Source of the DNA: an uncultured Cellvibrionales bacterium
GTDB taxonomy: Bacteria; Pseudomonadota; Gammaproteobacteria; Pseudomonadales; Cellvibrionaceae
DNA length: 64,000 bases
NCBI GenBank assembly: GCA_913020115.1
Contig: CAJWBQ010000015.1
Span: 40,404-104,403, forward strand
Direction: 5' to 3'
A program made the position numbers and the translations under genes. A model generated the notes under the pieces. That model did no database searches, was not told the origin of the DNA, and saw only the letters and a program-made list of their open reading frames with translations. This document shows positions 10,711 through 19,420 of the stretch, piece by piece; position 1 is the first letter of the stretch; every line of letters starts with the position of its first letter.

Positions 10711-11544
10711 ATAAAACCGCTGTTTAGCAAAAGCCCATCGAGAACGTCGCGAGTGCTAGGTCTAGCGCTCGCAGCGTTGTTGCTCGTGCTCGTTAATATT
10801 TATACCGATATACTCAGTCCTGTACGCAACCACCTAAATGTCATTGCGACACCATTCTATTGGGTGACCGATCTTCCAAAGCGCTTTATGAATTGGAGCG
10901 ATGATATGGCTACCAGTGGAGAAGATCTGTTGGTAGAAAACGCCGCACTCAAGCAGGAGTTGCTCATACACAAACGCAAATTACAGACTATGGCGGCGCT
11001 GGCCGCCGAAAATATGCGCTTGCGGCAATTGTTGAACAGTGCCGAAATGATTCAAGATCGAGTGCTGGTTGCTGAGCTTATCGGCGTTTCGCCAGACCCA
11101 CAGCGTCACACCGTTGTGGTGAATAAGGGCAGTAACGACGACGTCTATGTGGGGCAGCCGCTGCTCGACGCCTTTGGCCTCATGGGCCAAGTTGTTGAAG
11201 TGAGCTTAGATCACAGCGTAGTTCTACTCGCCACTGACTCTACCCATGCACTGCCGGTACAAATTAATCGCAACGGAGTCAGAGCGGTGGCTGAAGGGGT
11301 TGGTGACCTTTACGCCATGAGATTGCGGCATGTTTCCAATACTGTGGACATTCGTCAGGGTGATTTACTAGTAAGTTCCGGTCTGGGGCAACGCTTCCCT
11401 TCAGGTTACCCGGTGGCCGAAGTGGCTTCTATTGTGCGTGACCCTGGTCAGCCTTTTGCCACCGTAATAGTTCGACCCATGGCGCAGATGAATCGCAGCC
11501 GTCACGTGCTACTGGTGTTCAGTAATTTTAACGGTGAACATTAA
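10711..11544 (+). CDS. mreC: Rod-shape-determining protein MreC with apparent ATA start
   Basis: About 277 residues. MreC is a bitopic inner-membrane protein whose periplasmic beta-barrel domain links MreB to the elongasome. Visible: a short basic N-terminus (KPLFSKSPSRTSR), one membrane helix (about residues 16-33), a coiled-coil stretch (LLVENAALKQELLIHKRKLQ) and the beta domain with VVVNKGSNDDVYVGQPLLD and GDLLVSSGLGQRFPSGYPV. The only codon with proper ribosome-binding-site spacing that keeps the conserved N-terminus is ATA at 10711; the alternative GTG at 10753 would remove the first 14 residues. The stop overlaps the mreD ATG by one base. Confidence 0.93.
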   Translation: MKPLFSKSPSRTSRVLGLALAALLLVLVNIYTDILSPVRNHLNVIATPFYWVTDLPKRFMNWSDDMATSGEDLLVENAALKQELLIHKRKLQTMAALAAENMRLRQLLNSAEMIQDRVLVAELIGVSPDPQRHTVVVNKGSNDDVYVGQPLLDAFGLMGQVVEVSLDHSVVLLATDSTHALPVQINRNGVRAVAEGVGDLYAMRLRHVSNTVDIRQGDLLVSSGLGQRFPSGYPVAEVASIVRDPGQPFATVIVRPMAQMNRSRHVLLVFSNFNGEH

Positions 11545-12032
11545 TGGTTGAAACCGTGCGCAACACCTGGTCTATGATCGCGGTGTCTTTTGTTTTTGCG
11601 CTGATGTTGGCGGTGTTCCCTGTAGGTATTGAAGTTCAATGGGTGAGGCCTGAATTTGTTGCCCTGTTGGGCATCTATTGGGCTATGTACTTGCCACATC
11701 GTATTGGCCCCGGCGTGCTCTGGGTGCTGGGTATTCTGCAAGATGTGGTTGAGGGTACCCCTCTTGGTTTACACGCACTAGGTTTGGTTGTAATCGCCTA
11801 TATTTGTTTGCTGTCATATCAGCGATTGCGAAACTTCGAAACTTGGCAGCAGGCCTTTTGGGTATTTGTGTTAGTGGGTATACATCAATTGTTTGGCAAT
11901 TGGGTTCATAGCCTTTCTGGCAACGACGCACCCGTGTTCCTATTCTTGTTGCCAGCGTTTAGCAGCGCCTTGTGTTGGCCGGTGTTGGTTTTCTTATTAG
12001 ACAGACTGCGAATACGCTACCGAATAAACTAG
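11544..12032 (+). CDS. mreD: Rod-shape-determining protein MreD
   Basis: A 162-residue integral membrane protein, the third MreBCD component, with about five hydrophobic segments. VQWVRPEFVALLGIYWAMYLPHR (read in parts), GILQDVVEGTPLGLHALG and the closing SALCWPVLVFLLDRLRIRYRI region are typical. The start codon overlaps the mreC stop (TAATG), implying translational coupling. Confidence 0.93.
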   Translation: MVETVRNTWSMIAVSFVFALMLAVFPVGIEVQWVRPEFVALLGIYWAMYLPHRIGPGVLWVLGILQDVVEGTPLGLHALGLVVIAYICLLSYQRLRNFETWQQAFWVFVLVGIHQLFGNWVHSLSGNDAPVFLFLLPAFSSALCWPVLVFLLDRLRIRYRIN

Positions 12033-12122
12033 CTTTACCGTTATAATCCTTCGCTATTCACTATGACTTAATGGCGTCTGACTCAAAAGGTCAATATAAG
12101 CCGCAGGAACACTCAACTCGCA

Positions 12123-12719
12123 ATGCCCCAACTCTATTTGGCCTCAAAATCCCCCCGCCGACGAGAAATTCTCGAGCAGATTGGCGTAGCCCATCACTTA
12201 ATTGATATTGACGTACCAGAGTTTCCTGCCAAGGATGAAAACCCAGAGACATATGTCCAACGCTTGGCTCAAGATAAAGCCCAGGCGGGCGTGCGGGCAC
12301 TGCAGAGGCAGGGTTTGTCGCCGGCACCTGTATTGGGCGCCGACACAATATGTGTATTAGATCAACGGATTTTGGAAAAGCCTAGAGACGAAGCTCACGC
12401 CGTTGACATGTTATTGAGTATGGCAGGGCGAGAACACCGAGTATTAACCGCCATTTGTTTAAATGATGGTCAGCGTGAGCAAGCGGTATGTTCACTTACT
12501 CGAGTGCAATTTAGTCACTTCACGGAAGCTCAGGCACGCACTTATTGGCAAACAGGGGAACCTGTAGACAAAGCCGGTGCCTATGGTATTCAGGGTTGCG
12601 GCGCAGCGTTGGTAGAGCATATCAGCGGTAGCTACAGTGGCGTGGTGGGATTGCCCATTGAAGCATTGGTTCCGCTACTCAAACTTATGAACGTAGCAAT
12701 CTGGCAAAAGAGAATTTAA
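12123..12719 (+). CDS. maf: Maf-like nucleoside triphosphate pyrophosphatase
   Basis: A 198-residue house-cleaning pyrophosphatase that removes non-canonical nucleotides such as modified dTTP/UTP. Motifs: LYLASKSPRRREILEQIG at the N-terminus, ADTICVLDQRILEKP around the catalytic Asp, and TGEPVDKAGAYGIQGCGA. Length is typical of the YhdE/Maf subgroup. It lies between mreD and rng, as in many gammaproteobacteria, and is probably part of the same transcript. Confidence 0.94.
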   Translation: MPQLYLASKSPRRREILEQIGVAHHLIDIDVPEFPAKDENPETYVQRLAQDKAQAGVRALQRQGLSPAPVLGADTICVLDQRILEKPRDEAHAVDMLLSMAGREHRVLTAICLNDGQREQAVCSLTRVQFSHFTEAQARTYWQTGEPVDKAGAYGIQGCGAALVEHISGSYSGVVGLPIEALVPLLKLMNVAIWQKRI

Positions 12720-12724
12720 AAACC

Positions 12725-14200
12725 ATGAGCGAAGACATTCTTGTGAACGTATCGCCCACTGAAACCCGAGTAGCCTTGGTTGAAAACGGTATGCTGCAAG
12801 AGGTGTACATAGAGCGTACACAGAGCAAAGGTTTTGTCGGCAATATCTTTAAAGGCAAGGTTGTACGAGTGCTGCCTGGAATGCAGGCGGCTTTTGTCGA
12901 TATTGGTTTAGATCGGGCGGGGTTTATCCACGCAGCTGATATTGCCCAACTGGATTCCGAGGGCATGGAAGAACGAAATCGTGAGGTTGCCGACATTCGT
13001 CTGCTGGTCAGAGAGGGGCAAAGTCTTATGGTGCAGGTGGCTAAAGACCCTATCAGCACCAAAGGCGCGCGTTTAACCACTCATCTTTCCGTGTCTTCAC
13101 GTTACTTGGTTTATATGCCGAACACCCGTCACATTGGCATTTCCACACGAATTGATGATGAGAGCGAACGCGAGCGATTGAAAGCTTTGGTTGAAGAGTG
13201 CTCCGAAGAATGTGGGGGCGGTTCTCAAAATGGTGGGTTCATTGTACGCACGGTGGCCGAAGGGGCTAGTGAAGAAGAGTTGCGAGCTGACATCCCCTTT
13301 TTATATAAGTTGTGGGCAGGCTTAGAGCAGGGCATGACTTCCGCGCCAATTCCCTCTGTCATCTATGAAGACTTACCGCTGTATTTGCGCACCTTGCGCG
13401 ATCTCGCTCGGCCGGAAAAAATCCGCGTAGACTCACGAGAAGCTCTGGGGAAAATGCGTGAGTTTGCAGAGCACTACTCGCCAGAAACTTATGGTTTGAT
13501 AGAGCATTACCCTGGTGAGCGCCCTCTGTTTGATCTTCACAGTGTGGAAGACGAAATTCAAAAAGCCTTGGAAAAAAAGGTACAGCTGAAGAGCGGTGGT
13601 TACCTCATCATTGAGCAAACCGAAGCCATGGTAACGGTGGATGTGAACACCGGCGCCTTCGTGGGGCATCGCAACTTAGAAGAGACCATATTCAAAACAA
13701 ACCTCGAAGCGGCCACGGCCATAGCGCGTCAACTGCGTCTACGGAATTTGGGGGGGATTATCATTTTAGACTTTATCGATATGCAAGACCCCGAACACCG
13801 AAGACAGGTGTTGCGCACCCTCGAAAAAATGACCGATCGTGATCGAGCTAAAATTAATATCACGGGTGTATCTGAGCTGGGATTGGTTGAAATGACACGC
13901 AAACGCACACGCGAATCTCTTGAGCAGGTTTTGTGTGACCCTTGCAGTGTCTGTGACGGTCGCGGCACGGTTCGCTCGGCCGAAACCATTTGTTATGAAG
14001 TGTTCCGCGAAATTCTGCGCGAGGCGCGGGCCTATGATAATAAAAACTTTCTAGTGCTGGCCTCGCAGGTAGTCATTGACCGTCTCCTAGACGAAGAGTC
14101 CGCGAACGTTACGGATCTCGAAACATTTGTGGGCTGTACGATTCAGTTTCAGGTCGAAACCATATATAGCCAGGAGCAATATGACATTATTCTTGTCTGA
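12725..14200 (+). CDS. rng: Ribonuclease G
   Basis: A 491-residue endonuclease of the RNase E/G family, trimming the 16S rRNA 5' end and some mRNAs. An N-terminal S1-like domain (about residues 38-125, FVGNIFKGKVVRVLPGMQAAFVD in parts), a catalytic DNase I-like region with VDVNTGAFVGHRNLEETI and IIILDFIDM, and the zinc-link cysteines in CDPCSVCDGRGTV are present. There is no long C-terminal scaffold, which separates it from RNase E. Five bases separate it from maf. Confidence 0.96.
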   Translation: MSEDILVNVSPTETRVALVENGMLQEVYIERTQSKGFVGNIFKGKVVRVLPGMQAAFVDIGLDRAGFIHAADIAQLDSEGMEERNREVADIRLLVREGQSLMVQVAKDPISTKGARLTTHLSVSSRYLVYMPNTRHIGISTRIDDESERERLKALVEECSEECGGGSQNGGFIVRTVAEGASEEELRADIPFLYKLWAGLEQGMTSAPIPSVIYEDLPLYLRTLRDLARPEKIRVDSREALGKMREFAEHYSPETYGLIEHYPGERPLFDLHSVEDEIQKALEKKVQLKSGGYLIIEQTEAMVTVDVNTGAFVGHRNLEETIFKTNLEAATAIARQLRLRNLGGIIILDFIDMQDPEHRRQVLRTLEKMTDRDRAKINITGVSELGLVEMTRKRTRESLEQVLCDPCSVCDGRGTVRSAETICYEVFREILREARAYDNKNFLVLASQVVIDRLLDEESANVTDLETFVGCTIQFQVETIYSQEQYDIILV

Positions 14201-14234
14201 GGGTAGGCAGGATTAGTCATCGGTAACAAAATTT

Positions 14235-17200
14235 ATGTCCGACATTGTTCGAAGTGTAGTTAGAAAGTTCTGGGGGGGCGCAGCCATTTTGCTGATTGCG
14301 CTGGCGGCTTTAGTGCAACTGGGTAGAATGTCGACTGCCTATCTCGAAAACTACAATACAGAATTAGCAGCTTATTTCTCATCGCTCACTGGTATGGCAG
14401 TAGAGCTCGGCTCTGTAGAGGGTGAATGGAGTGGCTTGCTGCCAAGCTTCGAGATTCGGGATTTACGCTTACTTGATCACAGTGGCTCAGCCGCACTGAC
14501 AATTTCCCAAGCGAAATTACGGCTAAATATTTTTGACAGTCTGCGTTCGTTTCGCCCAATTATAGACGAGCTGACTTTGAGCGAGCTTAGTTTAGCCTTC
14601 GAACAAAACGAAGAGGGTCGTTGGTGGCTAAGCGGCATGCCTGTATCTACCTCTAAGCTTGATTCAAATTTACCCATAGATGATATATTTGACATCTTCC
14701 TGTTGGGTCCCCGTATTCGTCTTGAAAAAGCGAATCTAGCCTTTGCTTTTTTCTCAGGTCATCAGTCTGCGATTCAAGTACCTATAATAGATTTGGAAAA
14801 CACTGAGCAATTCCATCGTTTGAGTGCAGGTTTAACCGTTGCGGGCAGAGAGGATGCCGTTCAGTTAATTGTGGAGGGTCACGGCGACCCGCGAGATCAA
14901 GAACACTTCAGTGCTCAGGCATGGTTGCGCCTTCATCAATTGCCAACGCAAAGGGCGCTGGACGCCATTGCCAGTTTTATTGGCAAAGAGGCGATTAGCA
15001 CTCACATTGATTCAGCATCTGATGATCAATCTGAAGCAGCAAACACAGGTTTATTGAATTTTGAGCTGTGGGTATCTTCAGCAGGTGAAAGTGGTTATTC
15101 ATTTGACGGCCAAGTAGGTGCAGATTCACTGCCCTTGGATTTGGCGCGAGTGAGACCTGAGCTAGAGCGTCTTGCGCTTGATTTTAACGGCTTTTGGTAC
15201 CCCGATAAGCGTTTTAGTCTTTCCTTATTGAATGTCTTCGTTAACGATGCTCAATCTATAGAGCCTTTCAATGTGCAGCTGTCACGCGGTAGAAAATCTG
15301 ACACGCTGAATATTGTAGCCGATCAATTGGGTTTGGGCTCCTGGTATAAATTCGCAGAAAGTCACGACTTACTCACGGGGCGTTTAGGTGAGGTGATGAA
15401 TATCTTGTCACCACAAGGAACATTGAAAAACCTTGTTGCCGTGTTGCCTCTGTCCGAGCCAAAGCAATGGAAACTCAGCGCTAATTTGGCTCAGGTGAGT
15501 GCGCAGGCTTGGAAAGGTGCGCCGGCGGTGACGCAGGTGGATGGCTATTTACAGGCCGATCAGCAGGGTGGGTTAGTAGACTTAAACAGCCTTCATGGAT
15601 TTAGTATGCATTATCCTCTGGCCTACAAATTGCCCATGGTTTACTCGCGGGCTCAGGGCCAGGTGCGGTGGTCATTGCAGCCCGAAAACAATGCTATCTA
15701 TGTGAATAGTGGCCTGCTGAACTTCAGTGGCGAAGACGGAGAGGCCGCCGCATATTTTCATGTCTTCGCTCCCTGGATAAAAGGCAGTGCTGAAAGTGAA
15801 ATGATTCTCCAAATCGGTTTAAAAAATAGCCGGGTGAAGTACCATGAAAAATACGTTCCATTTACCCTGCCAGACAGCTTAGAAAATTGGCTGACACAAA
15901 GTATTGGCGGGGGAGAACTATCGGATGGCGGGTTTTTATTTCGAGGTTCCCTAACAAAAGGTGCCGCTGATAAGCGAAGTATTCAATTGTTTTTAAATAT
16001 GCAAAATGCTGACTTAAATTATCATCCGGACTGGCCTAGTCTGAGCCAGGTCGACGCGCTGCTCACTGTAGATGATTTTGATGTAATGGCCGATGTTGCG
16101 ACGGGGAAAATCTACGATAGCATCATTAGTGACACTCAGGTTTTAGTGAGTCCGCATCCCTTGGGTGAAGGTTCTTTATTGAATCTACAAGGAATCCTAA
16201 GTGGCGACGCCAGTGATGGTTTGCGAGTATTGCGAGAAAGTCCTATTCGTAAAGCAATTGGTGGAAGTTTGGACACTTGGGTTTTGCAGGGAGAGAGTTT
16301 AACAACACTAGATTTAACGGTGCCCTTGAAAGTTGGGGAGCCTGGAATGCGTCAAAACGTTGAAATCGCATTGACCAATGCGACTTTGGATATGCGCAAC
16401 TTAAGACTCAATGCCAGCGGCGTGAATGGCCTCATTCGATATAGCGACATGGATGGTTTACAGGCAGAGGGTTTGTCGGCCGAACTTTGGCAAAGGCCGA
16501 TTGATATTGCGATCTCTAGTCCTGTTTTGCCCTCGGGCACTCGTAACACGCTTGTATCTGTTGAAGGTAATGTACTGCTTGAGACCGTGAGCGATTGGAC
16601 TCGATTACCCGAATTAAAATTTCTTGAAGGTGATTCCGATTTTGTCGCTGAAGTGACGATTCCGGCTCGCGCTAGTGCCGATTATTTTGCCCTACTAAAA
16701 GTTCGTTCAAGCTTGGAAGGCGCCACGCTCAAATTGCCTGCCCCCTTTGGTAAAACCGCGGACGAAGCCGTGGCATTCAGTCTTGAAGCACCTATCACCG
16801 CCGAAGGCACTGTGTATAACATTCATTACGGTGAGCTCGCTAACGGTTTGTTTGCCGAGCAAGGAGGGCAATTAATTCGAGCGGGCATTGCCTTAGGTGA
16901 GCAAGCCTCGCTGCCGGCACCCGGTATTTTTGCCATTAATGGCCACGCTGAGCGCTTCGAGTTTTCAGCTTGGAACGATGTCTTTAAACGATACCAAGTG
17001 CTGAGAGATGGAGCGCGTAGCAATAGCGAAGGGCCCGGAATTCAGCAGACAATAAACTTATCATTTACTGAGTTTGACTACGAAGGTTACGTGATTGATG
17101 GCTTGGATCTGAACGGGCTTCGTGAAGAAGATAGCTGGCAGTTGAATGCCAGTAGCCAAATGACGGCGGGTAAAATTACAGTCTTCGACAATGCGGAAAA

Positions 17201-18251
17201 ACCCCTAATATTCGACATGGCTTTTTTACGTCTTCCCTTAAACGAAAACGATGATTCAGGTCAAAGTGTTGATGCGCTGGCGGATGTCAATTTAGAAAAA
17301 ATGGTTGCAGTTTCTTTCTCAACTCAGGAATTTAGCCTTGGTGCTGATTCATATGGCAGTTGGAGTTTTGAATTAGAACCTGATGAAGCCGGCGTGAATA
17401 TATCAGAAATTATGGGCAGCGTACGAGGCATAGATGTACGTGGTCCCGAACTAGATACAGGTGCCACCATGACATGGCGCGCGAGTGATGCTGGGCCTCA
17501 TACCACCTTTCAAGGGCGCCTAGACATGCATAATCTCGCTGATACCCTTGTTGCCTGGGAGCAGCCCGAGTTGTTGGAGAGTAAAAAAGCCATTTTTGAT
17601 GCCGACCTTTCATGGTCAGGTAGCCCCGCAAATTTCCAGCTGAACATTATTCGTGGCGATTTACTCATGAATGTAGAAGAAGGTCGATTTAATCGTGCGG
17701 CAGGAGTCGGTGACAACCCACTGCTTCGGCTGATTGGATTATTGAATTTCGACACCTGGGTTAGGCGACTAAAGTTGGATTTCTCTGACGTTGTTAATAG
17801 CGGAATGGCTTACGATAGAATTCAGTCGAACATGCATTTCGAGCCAGGAAACCTGTTCTTAGCAGAGCCCCTAACCGTAAAAACGCCCTCTAGTAAAATG
17901 CAGCTAGCGGGCACGATTAACCTAATTGACGAAACACTAGATACACGTTTAGTCGCTACCTTGCCAGTGGGCAACAACCTCTCACTTTGGGCCGCTTTTG
18001 CCGCGGGTCTGCCCGCCGCCGCTGGTGTATATGTGGCAAGTAAACTGTTCGAAAAACAAATTGACCAACTGTCGTCCTTAAGTTATTCCATAGAGGGTCC
18101 ATGGGCAGACCCAAAGGTGAACTTTCAGCGAATGTTTGACGCCAATTCCGCAGAGAAAACCGGTAAAACAGCCGCTTCCGCCAGAGAAGAAGCACGTAAA
18201 GAAGCCGACGAGCAGGAAATGAAGGAATTAAATCCAGATCCCGAGCTCTAA
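14235..18251 (+). CDS. yhdP: YhdP family AsmA-like phospholipid transport protein
   Basis: A 1338-residue AsmA-superfamily protein. It has one N-terminal membrane anchor (about residues 12-32), a very long periplasmic beta-rich body, and a C-terminal domain (LLRLIGLLNFDTWVRRLKLDF, TRLVATLPVGNNLSLWAAFAAG) typical of YhdP. In E. coli, YhdP with TamB and YdbH carries phospholipids to the outer membrane as a bridge-like protein; the same role is inferred here. It follows rng by 34 bases, completing the common mreBCD-maf-rng-yhdP order. The usual next neighbour tldD is not here; msrB follows instead. The tail is charged and Glu/Lys rich. Confidence 0.94.
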   Translation: MSDIVRSVVRKFWGGAAILLIALAALVQLGRMSTAYLENYNTELAAYFSSLTGMAVELGSVEGEWSGLLPSFEIRDLRLLDHSGSAALTISQAKLRLNIFDSLRSFRPIIDELTLSELSLAFEQNEEGRWWLSGMPVSTSKLDSNLPIDDIFDIFLLGPRIRLEKANLAFAFFSGHQSAIQVPIIDLENTEQFHRLSAGLTVAGREDAVQLIVEGHGDPRDQEHFSAQAWLRLHQLPTQRALDAIASFIGKEAISTHIDSASDDQSEAANTGLLNFELWVSSAGESGYSFDGQVGADSLPLDLARVRPELERLALDFNGFWYPDKRFSLSLLNVFVNDAQSIEPFNVQLSRGRKSDTLNIVADQLGLGSWYKFAESHDLLTGRLGEVMNILSPQGTLKNLVAVLPLSEPKQWKLSANLAQVSAQAWKGAPAVTQVDGYLQADQQGGLVDLNSLHGFSMHYPLAYKLPMVYSRAQGQVRWSLQPENNAIYVNSGLLNFSGEDGEAAAYFHVFAPWIKGSAESEMILQIGLKNSRVKYHEKYVPFTLPDSLENWLTQSIGGGELSDGGFLFRGSLTKGAADKRSIQLFLNMQNADLNYHPDWPSLSQVDALLTVDDFDVMADVATGKIYDSIISDTQVLVSPHPLGEGSLLNLQGILSGDASDGLRVLRESPIRKAIGGSLDTWVLQGESLTTLDLTVPLKVGEPGMRQNVEIALTNATLDMRNLRLNASGVNGLIRYSDMDGLQAEGLSAELWQRPIDIAISSPVLPSGTRNTLVSVEGNVLLETVSDWTRLPELKFLEGDSDFVAEVTIPARASADYFALLKVRSSLEGATLKLPAPFGKTADEAVAFSLEAPITAEGTVYNIHYGELANGLFAEQGGQLIRAGIALGEQASLPAPGIFAINGHAERFEFSAWNDVFKRYQVLRDGARSNSEGPGIQQTINLSFTEFDYEGYVIDGLDLNGLREEDSWQLNASSQMTAGKITVFDNAEKPLIFDMAFLRLPLNENDDSGQSVDALADVNLEKMVAVSFSTQEFSLGADSYGSWSFELEPDEAGVNISEIMGSVRGIDVRGPELDTGATMTWRASDAGPHTTFQGRLDMHNLADTLVAWEQPELLESKKAIFDADLSWSGSPANFQLNIIRGDLLMNVEEGRFNRAAGVGDNPLLRLIGLLNFDTWVRRLKLDFSDVVNSGMAYDRIQSNMHFEPGNLFLAEPLTVKTPSSKMQLAGTINLIDETLDTRLVATLPVGNNLSLWAAFAAGLPAAAGVYVASKLFEKQIDQLSSLSYSIEGPWADPKVNFQRMFDANSAEKTGKTAASAREEARKEADEQEMKELNPDPEL

Positions 18252-18296
18252 ACATCTGCCCACGCGGCATATGTCCTACAATCAAAGGCAAAACAA

Positions 18297-18845
18297 ATGA
18301 AAAATTTATCTCTCGCCGGGATTCTAAGCTTAGGTTTACTGATCGCTGCCTGCAGTGAAATGCCCGACTCCTCTGCTGATGCATTAGCACTGATGAGCGT
18401 CTCCGAAGCCAAAGCTTTAATTGCTGATGGTCGTAACCTAGAATCCATTCCCAAAGCCACCTGGCGAGAGCTGCTCACCCCAGAACAGTATCGCGTGATG
18501 TGGAAAAATGGCACAGAGCGAGCATTTTCCGGCTCCTTATTAAAAAACAAAACAGAGGGAGTCTACGTCACCGCAGGGTGTCGCTTACCCGTATTCAGCT
18601 CCGAGCACAAATTCAAATCTGGCACCGGCTGGCCGAGTTTTTACGAAATGTTAAACAAAGAAAACGTAGTACTAAAAACAGATTACAGCTGGGGCATGAA
18701 GCGGATTGAAGTACAATCCAAGTGCGGCGAACATCTTGGGCACGTCTTTGAAGATGGCCCCGCTCCCACAGGTTTGCGCTACTGCTTAAACTCAGCCGCA
18801 TTGGCCTTCGTGCCCAGCAAAGCCTCAATGCCACCTAAAGATTGA
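18297..18845 (+). CDS. msrB: Lipoprotein-type peptide-methionine (R)-S-oxide reductase MsrB
   Basis: A 182-residue MsrB repairing methionine-R-sulfoxide. A lipoprotein signal with lipobox LIAAC (Cys at about residue 19) puts it in the cell envelope. The MsrB core is clear: FSSEHKFKSGTGWPSFYE, HLGHVFEDGP, and the catalytic cysteine in LRYCLNSAAL. Most MsrB proteins bind zinc through two CxxC pairs. Here the first cysteine of each pair is replaced (TAGC and QSKC), so tetrahedral zinc binding is unlikely. AAAGG precedes the ATG. It is an envelope repair enzyme by inference; the reductant partner is not in the window. Confidence 0.92.
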   Translation: MKNLSLAGILSLGLLIAACSEMPDSSADALALMSVSEAKALIADGRNLESIPKATWRELLTPEQYRVMWKNGTERAFSGSLLKNKTEGVYVTAGCRLPVFSSEHKFKSGTGWPSFYEMLNKENVVLKTDYSWGMKRIEVQSKCGEHLGHVFEDGPAPTGLRYCLNSAALAFVPSKASMPPKD

Positions 18846-18883
18846 TTTCGTTTTTTCTCGTCTTCTACTGCTGAGCGATTTTT

Positions 18884-19201
18884 ATGAAAATGGTTTATAC
18901 CAATGAGAATCGCCTCATCACAGGTAACGCCAGTAATATCCTTGAAAACCATGGAATAAAAATCGTTCTCAAAAATGAATTTTCCTCCAGCGCATCCGGC
19001 GAAATATCCGCTTTCGACACCTGGCCCGAAATATGGGTAGTCAACGATTCCGACTACGAAAAAGCCGTTAAAATAATAGAAAACTCACTGAGCCGCGATA
19101 GCGCACCTGAATGGTTATGCACACATTGCGCCGAAAAAAATGACGCCTCCTTCGAACTATGCTGGAACTGCCAGAGCCTTCCCCTAAAATCACCGACCTA
19201 A
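18884..19201 (+). CDS. DUF2007 domain protein with C-terminal zinc ribbon
   Basis: A 105-residue soluble protein. The first part (about residues 1-68; YTNENRLITGNASNILENHGI then EIWVVNDSDYEKAVKIIEN) matches the DUF2007 'putative signal-transducing' domain, a ferredoxin-like fold related to PII-type proteins. The end carries two CxxC pairs (CTHC and CWNC) spaced as in a zinc ribbon. It lies 38 bases after msrB on the same strand, immediately upstream of repeat copy 1. Function unknown. Confidence 0.75.
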   Translation: MKMVYTNENRLITGNASNILENHGIKIVLKNEFSSSASGEISAFDTWPEIWVVNDSDYEKAVKIIENSLSRDSAPEWLCTHCAEKNDASFELCWNCQSLPLKSPT

Positions 19202-19222
19202 AAGAAAGATCATCCGCAGTTA

Positions 19223-19400
19223 GGTTTGGTCGCACCTTGGGAGTAGTTGCGCCCACTCAGAACGCGTTTTAGCCTTTCCCCTCTGACCAAGGTCTTTGAG
19301 CGAGGACTGTTTGAGCGTCTTCATGCGAGTTCCGCAGCGGCTTGGTCAGAGGGGAAAGGCGTGCGTTCGGGCGCAGCTATTCCCAAGGTGCGGCCAAACC
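19223..19400 (+). repeat. Dispersed structured palindromic repeat, copy 1
   Basis: A 178 bp nested inverted repeat filling the gap between two convergent genes. Outer arms of 32 bases (19223-19254 with 19369-19400) pair with three differences, all G-U if transcribed from the plus strand. A middle stem GAACGC/GCGTTC (19260-19265, 19363-19368) and a perfect 19 bp inner stem (19273-19291, 19341-19359) lead to a 49-base apical domain (19292-19340) nearly identical in the other two copies. Comparable in design to ERIC or BIME elements, but I do not recognise the sequence. No T-run follows, so it is not a simple terminator. Confidence 0.9.
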
Positions 19401-19420
19401 GGAAGGTATGAGAAAACTAC

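Noticed and set aside
10711..10755. Frameshift at the start of mreC
   Set aside because: The frame from ATA onward gives an uninterrupted, family-like N-terminus and the ribosome binding site is in register, so a shifted upstream start is not needed.
19223..19400. Repeat copy 1 as an ordinary rho-independent terminator
   Set aside because: It lies between convergent genes and is strongly paired, but no T-run follows either side, the fold is far too long, and the apical domain is conserved in copies that are not between convergent genes.
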